From Bacillota bacterium (GTDB lineage Bacteria; Bacillota_A; Clostridia; Lutisporales; Lutisporaceae): DNA of 6,316 nucleotides. The position numbers were made by a program, and so were the translations under genes. Where the stretch lies: contig JAKJBT010000089.1 in NCBI GenBank assembly GCA_022706865.1, positions 1 to 6,316 of the forward strand. The letters are read 5' to 3'. Below the pieces are notes generated by a model. That model did not search any database and had not been told where the DNA came from. It worked only from the letters and a program-made list of their open reading frames with translations. Each line of letters starts with the position of its first letter. The first letter of the stretch is position 1. Positions 1 to 5,606 of the stretch are shown piece after piece.

Positions 1-66
1 AGGCAGTGCTCCAAAGCATAATTCAGTAACTTCAATTCCGGTATTTCCTAAAACATTCTTTTTCAA
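1..66 (-). CDS. Aldo/keto reductase, N-terminal fragment (runs off the left edge)
   Basis: Only the first 22 residues are in the window. Read on the minus strand from a TTG at 66-64 they begin MKKNVLGNTGIEV and end CFGALP. This matches the beta-hairpin and first strand of aldo/keto reductases (LGxTGxxVxxxxFGxxP), NAD(P)H-dependent TIM-barrel oxidoreductases. The C-FGALP variant is common, as I recall, in clostridial members, some of which carry a C-terminal ferredoxin-like 4Fe-4S domain; that part lies outside the window. The TTG start is chosen because a strong Shine-Dalgarno, GGGGGTGG (about 72-79), precedes it at normal spacing and the family motif begins immediately after it. The gene follows the tRNA-Ala gene by 58 bases on the same strand. 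Substrate cannot be predicted. Confidence 0.85.
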   Translation of the reverse strand, partial: MKKNVLGNTGIEVTELCFGALP

Positions 67-124
67 TTCGCCACCCCCTGCACAGTTATTTTATATTTCC
101 AATCTCTGATCTCTGACTATAAAA
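64..124 (-). promoter_or_regulatory. Leader between tRNA-Ala and the aldo/keto reductase, with a 7-bp tandem repeat
   Basis: This short leader holds the Shine-Dalgarno for the TTG start. It also holds two abutting copies of a 7-bp unit, ATCTCTG on the plus strand at 102-108 and 109-115. An A/T-rich stretch near 88-98 (minus strand ATATAAAATAA) could serve as a -10 box, but I see no convincing -35. No hairpin plus T-tract follows the tRNA, so either a weak local promoter or read-through from upstream could drive the reductase. Two copies are too few to call an operator. Confidence 0.25.
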
Positions 125-200
125 TGGTGGACGATAGGGGGTTCGAACCCCCGACCTCTGCGTTGCGAACGCAGCGCTCTCCCGGCTGAGCTAATCGCCC
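125..200 (-). tRNA. tRNA-Ala, anticodon CGC (decodes GCG)
   Basis: A complete 76-nt cloverleaf reads on the minus strand. The acceptor is GGGCGAT pairing with ATCGTCC, including the G3-U70 wobble that is the classic alanine identity element. The D arm is GCTC/GAGC and the anticodon stem is CTGCG/CGCAG around the loop TTCGCAA, giving anticodon CGC. The variable loop is five bases. The T arm has a GGGGG stem and TTCGAAC loop with one G-U pair at its base. The discriminator is A and the CCA end is encoded. It lies 16 bases downstream of the SHMT-family gene and upstream of the aldo/keto reductase on the same strand, with no terminator visible on either side. CGC is the minor alanine isoacceptor; GCG can normally also be read by UGC. 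Confidence 0.97.
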
Positions 201-216
201 ACATCTCCCATAATCA

Positions 217-1488
217 TTATACATTATTATCATCAAAGCTGCCAGCCGGATATAAAGGGAATCTGGCAATCAATGCTTCAGCCCTTTCCCTGCAAGCCTC
301 CAGGTTTGCTTCGTCTTCCGGTGCGGCTGCCACTTGGTTCATTATCTCTGCAATCTCTTTGACTTCAGCTTCTTTCAATCCCCGCTGGGTTATTGAAGTA
401 ACCCCGATTCTTACACCGCTGGTAACAAGCGGTGACGCAGGATCGAAGGGTATCTGGTTCTTATTGACAGTTATTCCTACCTCATCAAGAGCATCCTGGA
501 ACAGCTTTCCGCTTATCCCTTTGGATCTCAGATCCACCATAACAATATGATTGTCCGTTGTACCGCTGACAATTCGGAACCCAAGACGGGACAGCTCCTC
601 TGCCAGGGTCTTTGCATTCACAAGTATCTGCTTCATAATACTGCGGAATTCTGCAGACGCTGCATACTTCATCGACCATGCTTTTGCTGCCATTGTTGTT
701 AAATGCATAGAACCTAATGATCCCGGGAAGACCCCTTTATCAATCAGCTTTGCATGCTCCTTCTTGCAGAGTATAAATCCGCTTCTGGGTCCGCAAAAGG
801 TCTTTGTGGTCGATGATGTTACAAAGTCGGCATGAGGCACCGGACTGGGTATGACTTTTGCTGCCACCAATCCGCTGACATGTGCCATGTCAACCATAAA
901 ATATGCACCCACGGCTTTTGCAATCCTGCTTATTCTTTCGTAGTCTATCAGTCTCGGATATGAGCTGCCCCCTGCTATAATCAGTCTGGGCTTGATTTCT
1001 TCCGCCTTTTTTTCCAGTTCTTCATAATCTATCATTTCTGTTTCGGGGTTTACACCGTAAAAATCATATTCATACACTTTTGAAAGAAAATTCGCAGGGC
1101 TTCCATGAGTCAAATGCCCCCCCTGGTCAAGCCTCATGCTGAGGACCTTATCTCCGGGCTTGAGAACTGCCGCATAAACCCCATAATTTGCCGTGGAGCC
1201 TGAATAAACCTGAAAATTCACATGCTCCGCTCCATATAACTTTTTTGCCCGCTCGATCCCCAGAAGCTCCAACCTGTCCGCCTCATGGGAACCTGCCTGA
1301 AAGCGTGCCCCCGGATAGCCCTCCAGGGTTTTATTCGTAAATATGCAGCCTGACAGCTCCATAACCTCCAAAGGTGCCGTACTTTCAGAGGCAATCATTT
1401 CAATATTGTGCTCCTGTCGTCTTAATTCATCAACAACTATTTCATAGATCTCAGGATCTGTAATTCGGGTACGCTTTAACATTTTCAT
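217..1488 (-). CDS. glyA: Serine hydroxymethyltransferase family PLP enzyme, divergent
   Basis: A full-length (423 aa) fold-type I PLP enzyme of the GlyA family, which interconverts serine and glycine with tetrahydrofolate in the cytosol. Seen in order: IASES (32-36), TNKTLEGYPG (51-60), SGSTAN (96-101), GGHLTHGSP (123-131), VDMAHVSGL (199-207), the PLP lysine K229 in STTKTFCGPRSG, and TSGVR (356-360). The aspartate under the PLP ring (D200), H203 and the substrate-carboxylate arginine (R360) are kept. From memory of E. coli GlyA, several positions differ: Tyr55 is Thr, Tyr64-Tyr65 are Phe-Gln, His228 before the lysine is Thr, the PGxQGGP loop reads PGSLGSMH, and the folate-contacting Asn of VPND is Phe. 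It may therefore be a paralogue with another aldol-type reaction, so the symbol is provisional. Start: the ATG at 1488 abuts the AGAGGG Shine-Dalgarno (1489-1494); the ATG at 1482, six bases from it, is the better start (421 aa). Confidence 0.85.
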   Translation of the reverse strand: MKMLKRTRITDPEIYEIVVDELRRQEHNIEMIASESTAPLEVMELSGCIFTNKTLEGYPGARFQAGSHEADRLELLGIERAKKLYGAEHVNFQVYSGSTANYGVYAAVLKPGDKVLSMRLDQGGHLTHGSPANFLSKVYEYDFYGVNPETEMIDYEELEKKAEEIKPRLIIAGGSSYPRLIDYERISRIAKAVGAYFMVDMAHVSGLVAAKVIPSPVPHADFVTSSTTKTFCGPRSGFILCKKEHAKLIDKGVFPGSLGSMHLTTMAAKAWSMKYAASAEFRSIMKQILVNAKTLAEELSRLGFRIVSGTTDNHIVMVDLRSKGISGKLFQDALDEVGITVNKNQIPFDPASPLVTSGVRIGVTSITQRGLKEAEVKEIAEIMNQVAAAPEDEANLEACRERAEALIARFPLYPAGSFDDNNV

Positions 1489-1685
1489 CCCTCTTTCCCA
1501 TAATGTTCATATACGCCGACTGCTGACCTTACATATTTTTTTCACGCTTTACTCAATAATTAACTACAATATACAACAAATGGCCGTATTTGAAAAGACT
1601 CAATACTTTAGAAAATATTCCCCTTTGTGCTATAATTCAAGTATATGGAACATTACGACTTTTATGAAATAAAGGGAGGTACTTT
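1489..1685. promoter_or_regulatory. Divergent intergenic region between the SHMT-family gene and the hydrolase
   Basis: This 197-bp A/T-rich stretch separates two divergent genes. On the hydrolase side it carries a clear extended -10 promoter and a strong Shine-Dalgarno. On the SHMT side the AGAGGG Shine-Dalgarno (1489-1494) is clear, but I could not find a -35/-10 pair with acceptable spacing. No hairpin, riboswitch-like structure or repeated operator stands out; in particular nothing here looks like a glycine or folate riboswitch. Confidence 0.5.
1607..1636 (+). promoter_or_regulatory. Extended -10 promoter for the alpha/beta hydrolase gene
   Basis: A perfect TATAAT (1631-1636) is preceded by TG one base upstream (1628-1629), giving the extended -10 motif TGnTATAAT. 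The -35 region is weak, at best TTTAGA or TTAGAA around 1607-1613, which is usual when an extended -10 is present. Transcription would begin near 1643, leaving a leader of about 43 bases before the ATG at 1686. It probably is a SigA-type housekeeping promoter. Confidence 0.7.
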
Positions 1686-2543
1686 ATGCAGTTTAAAAAA
1701 CTATATGAGGATCCTGTTATTGAGGAACCGGGATTTCCTCCTGACAGTATGGCTATTGTTATTAACAGCAGCGGCAAGAATCTTTATGGCGTTTTGTACA
1801 CAGCGGCAGGCAGGGGGCCTCATCCTGCCATGGTTCTGCTTCACGGCTTCCCGGGTACCGAGCGGAATCTCGATATGGCCCACGCTTTCAGGCGGGCAGG
1901 CTGGAATACTTTGGTGTTTCATTACAGGGGTTCCTGGGGCAGCGAAGGATGCTTCTCCTTTCAAAACGTGCTGGATGATGTAAAAGCAGCGATAGAATTC
2001 GTAAAATCAGAGGAAGCCGCCCAAAAATACCGGATTGACAGAGATAATATAGTACTTGCGGGACACAGTATGGGAGGCTTTGCCACATTGCTGACTGCCG
2101 CTGATGATATGGGTATCAGGGCATATGTTGCAATAGCCCCATTTGACTTTGGTGCTATGGGAGAAAGCTCCGAAGGAGATGATAAGACTCTGAGATTTTT
2201 GCAGGAGATGTTCAGGGAGTGTATTGTCCCCCTTAAGGGCACTTCAGTTGAGGAGCTGATAAATGAGGCAATGGCAAACGGCGATAGGTGGAGCTTTGTA
2301 AATAACGCGGAAAAACTGGCAAAACACAAGCTCTTATTAATAGCTGCCAAAAGGGACAACCTTTCCATTCCGGAGCTTCACTACTATCCCCTGGTGAATA
2401 AAATGCTCAAGTATAATAGTGAAAGCTTTGAACATAAAATGCTTGATTCCGATCATTCCTTTCAGGATAAGAGAATCCTGTTAACTGAAACAATTGAAGG
2501 CTGGTTGGAAAAACAAGTTCATCAGAGGAGTAACATAAAATAA
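1686..2543 (+). CDS. Alpha/beta hydrolase (S9-like esterase/peptidase fold)
   Basis: A 285-residue serine hydrolase. The oxyanion-hole motif HGFPG is at 53-57, the nucleophile elbow GHSMGG at 126-131 gives Ser128, the acid is probably Asp224 (AAKRDN), and the histidine is His257 (DSDHSFQ). The full triad and normal spacing indicate an active enzyme. The FHYRGSWGSEG stretch (78-88) and the region after the nucleophile resemble the prolyl-oligopeptidase/dienelactone-hydrolase branch of the superfamily, which includes cytosolic esterases and acylaminoacyl-type peptidases. There is no signal peptide, so it is likely cytoplasmic. The start is supported by GGGAGG (1674-1679) six bases upstream. It is transcribed alone or with the following small gene, 114 bases downstream. 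The substrate is unknown, and neighbours do not suggest one. Confidence 0.9.
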   Translation: MQFKKLYEDPVIEEPGFPPDSMAIVINSSGKNLYGVLYTAAGRGPHPAMVLLHGFPGTERNLDMAHAFRRAGWNTLVFHYRGSWGSEGCFSFQNVLDDVKAAIEFVKSEEAAQKYRIDRDNIVLAGHSMGGFATLLTAADDMGIRAYVAIAPFDFGAMGESSEGDDKTLRFLQEMFRECIVPLKGTSVEELINEAMANGDRWSFVNNAEKLAKHKLLLIAAKRDNLSIPELHYYPLVNKMLKYNSESFEHKMLDSDHSFQDKRILLTETIEGWLEKQVHQRSNIK

Positions 2544-2586
2544 ATTCTTAGCATATCATGATAAATATATGAATAATTATTGTTAA

Positions 2587-2607
2587 TTAGCAGGATATTC
2601 CTGTTAA
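2587..2607 (+). other. Small hairpin between the hydrolase and the 95-aa gene
   Basis: TTAGCAGGA and TCCTGTTAA form a 9-bp stem (one G-U pair) around a TAT loop, 44 bases after the hydrolase stop. No T-run follows it, so it is a poor intrinsic terminator. It might instead cap the 3' end of the upstream message. Weak promoter-like boxes overlap it (TTGTTA 2580-2585 with TTAAAT 2604-2609; TAAAAT 2624-2629), so the next gene could have its own start. Chance formation in A/T-rich DNA is not excluded. Confidence 0.3.
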
Positions 2608-2657
2608 ATAGCGAATTAATCAGTAAAATAAACTCCATAATAAAAGGAGGATGAAAT

Positions 2658-2945
2658 ATGAGTTTTTTAAAAAATCTTTCGGAAAAAGTAGTTAGTACGG
2701 CAAAAGTAGTAGGCGATAAATCACAGGACATGGTTGAAGTAAGCAAGCTGAAGCTCCATATTACACAAATTGAAGGAGATATTAAGAAGCTGAAATTCAA
2801 TATGGGCGAGCTGGTCTACAATGCATTTGCCACAGACACTGAATTCCCCGCTGAAGAAGTAACACGCATCGGAGAAGAGATAAAAGCAAAGTATGCGGAA
2901 ATCGAAGAGACCAAGATAAAGATTCAGGAAGTACAGGCTAATTAA
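2658..2945 (+). CDS. Small helical coiled-coil-like protein of unknown function
   Basis: A 95-residue, highly charged protein predicted to be almost wholly helical. An amphipathic N-terminus (MSFLKNLSEKVVSTAK) leads into heptad-like helices at about 24-56 and 65-93, separated by a short break around FATDTEFP (57-64). There is no signal peptide, no transmembrane segment and no cysteine. The opening resembles the N-terminal part of small Firmicute proteins that end in a CxxC zinc ribbon; here the protein stops before any ribbon, so it is a ribbon-less relative or an unrelated helical protein. The start is secure: AGGAGG (2645-2650) lies seven bases before the ATG at 2658. The nearby ATG at 2651 is out of frame and abuts the Shine-Dalgarno. 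It follows the hydrolase on the same strand and ends 11 bases before the large palindrome. Function is not predictable. Confidence 0.8.
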   Translation: MSFLKNLSEKVVSTAKVVGDKSQDMVEVSKLKLHITQIEGDIKKLKFNMGELVYNAFATDTEFPAEEVTRIGEEIKAKYAEIEETKIKIQEVQAN

Positions 2946-2956
2946 GCTATAGGACC

Positions 2957-3020
2957 ATAAGACAGGGGGACGTTTCTCTTGTCCCGCTTGCGGGACAAGA
3001 GAAACGTCCCCCTGTCTTAT
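2957..3020. repeat. Perfect 31-bp inverted repeat (64-bp palindromic element) between convergent genes
   Basis: Positions 2957-2987 and 2990-3020 are exact reverse complements separated by TT. As RNA the tip is G(CUUG)C, a known very stable tetraloop, so one 30-bp hairpin can form from either strand. Each arm also holds its own smaller inverted repeat: GGGAC (2967-2971) with GTCCC (2981-2985), and GGGAC (2992-2996) with GTCCC (3006-3010), each around a 9-base loop. It fills most of the 85-bp gap between two convergent stop codons. There is no proper T-run after it on either strand (only ATATTTT on the plus side), so it is not a textbook terminator, though it could block transcription from both sides. 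The organisation fits an interspersed REP-like or miniature element; that class is inference. Confidence 0.9.
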
Positions 3021-3030
3021 ATATTTTCAA

Positions 3031-5508
3031 TTATTTGACCTGATACTCACCCTGCCAGAGCACCTTCTTGACCGGTTCAGGCTTATCAGGCGTAAATGCC
3101 TCCAATTCCTCAGGTGTTTTCACTTTAACGAAATCGCTTTGGATCTTGGCAACCTCTCCGCTTAATTTACAGCCTCGCTGTGTCGATGCCTCTATGGTAG
3201 CGCTGCCCTCCAATCCAACCAAATTTACTTTCCCTTGGGCAGAGCCGGCAACATCGGTGCTTACCACATTGCCCTTTCCGTCTACAGTCATTTCACCCTT
3301 AAGGGAAACTGATGCCGAAGCTCCAATCGCACCCCCCGCGGTATCTGCACTGCCTATCCCCACGGTTATGTCTCCGCTGTAGTCGGTAGTATTGCGGATG
3401 TGGTTTTCTGTCATCTTTCCGCTAATACTCGTCTCAGTGCCGGGAATTTTTACATCTATAGCTACCTCTGTCTTTAAGGGATGCATCTTTATCTTCGTGA
3501 ACAACAGGTTATAATTTGCTGAGTACTTATCAAGACTCTGATATAGCGGGCTGTTTTCAGGAATCTCTCCTGCTTCGAAAGCCTTTTTGGCCTTCATGTG
3601 CATGGCAATTCTCTGGTTCTCCGCTGCATCCATTTCCTTTTGCTGGCGTCTGTATGCAGCCTCTATTTCCTCTTCGCTGCAATCGCATTCGTAGGGATAC
3701 CTTCCTATATTGATTGAATATGCATCCTTCACATGCTGGAATGCAATAAGGATGAATTCCTCAATATCAGCTTTGAGGTTTTCTTCCACCTTTGCCCTTA
3801 TTGCCGGGTCTGATATAAGCAGTACATTTTTCATGCATTCCACGTACATGGCCTCCAGGTTAGGCTTTATGCGCTGCACATACCGGGCGCTTACAAAATT
3901 GGTAATATCCATCCACGCAATTTCTGCCAGATTATTCAGCTGGCGATCATAGTTTGAATGAATATTATGCCTTTTGATAGTACATATATCACATTTGCCT
4001 GATTTCTTATGGGATTTATCGTGCTCCTCACTCAGTTCTATCAATTCTGCACGCATCCTGTCATCCAGAGGCTGCATCTTTTTATATATATCCATACCCG
4101 CATTTGCTATAGTTTCGTTCAACTCACCAAACTGCATTGCAAGATAGGTAGTATAACTCCCCCATTTATTCTTTAACTGCAGTACATTAAACTGCTGGGC
4201 GATTACATCGGTCGGGTTTACATAATTATCCGGTTCCAGGGATAATATAAGCAGCTCAGGGGCGGTCTTGGATGTAAAGTCTGATTGAGCAAACATAGCG
4301 GCAATCTGTGCCGGATCCATGTCGGGATTGCTCTCCAGCTGTCCCAGCATTTGCTCTAATGCGTCTATATCCACCTCATCTTCTTTTTTGGAATTGACCC
4401 TCTCCTCCAATGCATTCAGTTCTTCACAAAAGGCTTCATAGGCGGAAGTCCCGCCCTGGGAGCGGAAATTCTTAAGTGTGGAATACTGGGATAAATAGTT
4501 GTAATCAGGCGCTGTATAATGGATGCTGCTTTGCAGCCTATTTACAAGATCTCTTGCCGCCTGCGCTCCGGAGGGGTCCAGTTGTTCATAAAAATCCGAA
4601 GCCAGCACCGTTTCAAGCTTATCCATAGTCCTCAGCTTGTTTTGAGCGGCTTCATGGGAATCCCCGTGCTTAACCAGGGGAACCTTCTGCTCGTCTACAT
4701 TGTCTTTCATTTTCTTCAGGTTCCTGACCATGACAGACAGATTTGCACCTTCCAGCAGCTCCTTTGCCTTGGCGTTATCCCCTTTGGCAAGCCAGTAAGC
4801 AGCCATTCCTTCAATGGCGGGCATATGCCCCGGTACGAGGTTATATGCCGCTTCAAACACCACCTTGGCTGAATCAAGCATGCCTCTGTCGATGCTTAAG
4901 TAACCGTAGTTCAGGAGCAGGGGCAAAGCGCTTACATCAATTGTAGGCTTTGACAGCTTGAGGCCCAGTGCATACTCATAGACAGCCGCCGCATCATCGG
5001 CATAAGCCTTTGATTCCTTATTAATGCCCAACGCAGTTCCCAGGGGCATCTTCAAAGTATCCTCCGAATACGCAGCTATAGCCGATGCCAGATTCCCCGC
5101 TATCGCTGCATTGCCGGTGTCAAGGGCAAAAAGGGCGGCATTAAGGGGCAGATATATGCCTTTCAGTTCGGTAAAAGCGGTCATATATGCCGAGGAAGTC
5201 AAGTACTGGGATGCCTTTGCAGAATTCTGGGCTTTGCCCTTAAAATCCGGCTTCCAGTTAATAATTGTCGGAATATAAAGCTTTTCATGAGGTGTTGCTT
5301 TTGAAATCCCCATATTATAGTATTTCTCTGCTAAAGCAAGCACCTTTGCCTGATTCGGCTTCGCCAAAGCCGGGATTGCCAGCTTGATTGGCGCAGATGC
5401 CTGGGGAACCGCCGTGGCTGACAGCAGCGGATTATTCACGGCGAATACCGGAGTAATGAGCATTATAATTGTCATGGCAAAACAAAACAAATATTTATAC
5501 GCTTTCAT
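3031..5508 (-). CDS. Large secreted protein of unknown function with TPR-like repeats and Cys motifs
   Basis: An 825-residue protein. Residues 1-23 form a signal peptide (MKAYK, hydrophobic core, probable cut after VFA) with no lipobox, so it is exported. The mature N-terminus (about 45-260) is helical with two TPR-like units at about 198-228 and 229-259 (LNYGYLSIDRGMLDSAKVVFEAA; YWLAKGDNAKAKELLEG). The middle (260-670) is helical and charged, with an acidic stretch at 375-400, a His-rich CxxC site (HDKSHKKSGKCDIC, 496-509, then H514 and H517) and a CxC at 608-610; together these could bind a metal or form disulfides. Residues 675-790 are Gly/Ser/Thr-rich and beta-like. No enzyme motif or anchoring domain is seen. 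GGGAGGG lies five bases before the ATG. The SLH gene ends 98 bases upstream on the same strand, suggesting one envelope operon. I do not recognise the family. Confidence 0.85.
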   Translation of the reverse strand: MKAYKYLFCFAMTIIMLITPVFAVNNPLLSATAVPQASAPIKLAIPALAKPNQAKVLALAEKYYNMGISKATPHEKLYIPTIINWKPDFKGKAQNSAKASQYLTSSAYMTAFTELKGIYLPLNAALFALDTGNAAIAGNLASAIAAYSEDTLKMPLGTALGINKESKAYADDAAAVYEYALGLKLSKPTIDVSALPLLLNYGYLSIDRGMLDSAKVVFEAAYNLVPGHMPAIEGMAAYWLAKGDNAKAKELLEGANLSVMVRNLKKMKDNVDEQKVPLVKHGDSHEAAQNKLRTMDKLETVLASDFYEQLDPSGAQAARDLVNRLQSSIHYTAPDYNYLSQYSTLKNFRSQGGTSAYEAFCEELNALEERVNSKKEDEVDIDALEQMLGQLESNPDMDPAQIAAMFAQSDFTSKTAPELLILSLEPDNYVNPTDVIAQQFNVLQLKNKWGSYTTYLAMQFGELNETIANAGMDIYKKMQPLDDRMRAELIELSEEHDKSHKKSGKCDICTIKRHNIHSNYDRQLNNLAEIAWMDITNFVSARYVQRIKPNLEAMYVECMKNVLLISDPAIRAKVEENLKADIEEFILIAFQHVKDAYSINIGRYPYECDCSEEEIEAAYRRQQKEMDAAENQRIAMHMKAKKAFEAGEIPENSPLYQSLDKYSANYNLLFTKIKMHPLKTEVAIDVKIPGTETSISGKMTENHIRNTTDYSGDITVGIGSADTAGGAIGASASVSLKGEMTVDGKGNVVSTDVAGSAQGKVNLVGLEGSATIEASTQRGCKLSGEVAKIQSDFVKVKTPEELEAFTPDKPEPVKKVLWQGEYQVK

Positions 5509-5541
5509 TCAATCCCTCCCTTATAACAAGATTTCAATGGG

Positions 5542-5565
5542 GGTTTTTGCACACATGCAAAAACC
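5542..5565 (-). other. Perfect 10-bp hairpin between the SLH gene and the 825-aa gene
   Basis: On the plus strand GGTTTTTGCA (5542-5551) and TGCAAAAACC (5556-5565) pair exactly around the loop CACA. The stem can be lengthened by GGG (5539-5541) with CCC (5568-5570) across a two-base bulge. It lies in the 98-bp gap between two same-strand genes, 31 bases before the downstream Shine-Dalgarno-to-start region. On the transcribed strand it is followed by CCCATTG rather than a T-run, so a standard terminator is unlikely. mRNA processing, 3'-end protection or attenuation are possible roles. No promoter with acceptable boxes is visible in this gap. Confidence 0.6.
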
Positions 5566-5606
5566 TACCCGAGCGTTTCAAATAATTGCAGAGTGCTAAC
5601 CACATT

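Noticed and set aside
102..115. Tandem 7-bp repeat as an operator or repeat array
   Set aside because: Only two short copies in an A/T-rich leader; too little to distinguish from chance.
551..835. Plus-strand open frame of 94 codons opposite the SHMT-family gene
   Set aside because: It lies wholly antisense to a conserved gene, has no family resemblance and is a frame shadow. The same applies to open frames at 359-550, 485-679, 3068-3382, 3516-3713, 4519-4872 and 5024-5278.
1495..1606. Glycine or folate riboswitch upstream of the SHMT-family gene
   Set aside because: The leader is short and A/T-rich, with no paired structure or conserved core that I can recognise.
1645..1983. Plus-strand frame of 112 codons overlapping the hydrolase start
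   Set aside because: The hydrolase frame has the GGGAGG site and the full catalytic triad; this overlapping frame shows no domain and lacks a Shine-Dalgarno at its own start.
2957..3020. Palindrome as a standard rho-independent terminator
   Set aside because: The stem is much longer than usual and no run of four or more T follows directly on the minus strand; on the plus strand only ATATTTT follows. A barrier role remains possible, but I list it as a repeat.
2957..3020. Palindrome as a CRISPR repeat
   Set aside because: There is only one copy, no spacers and no cas genes.
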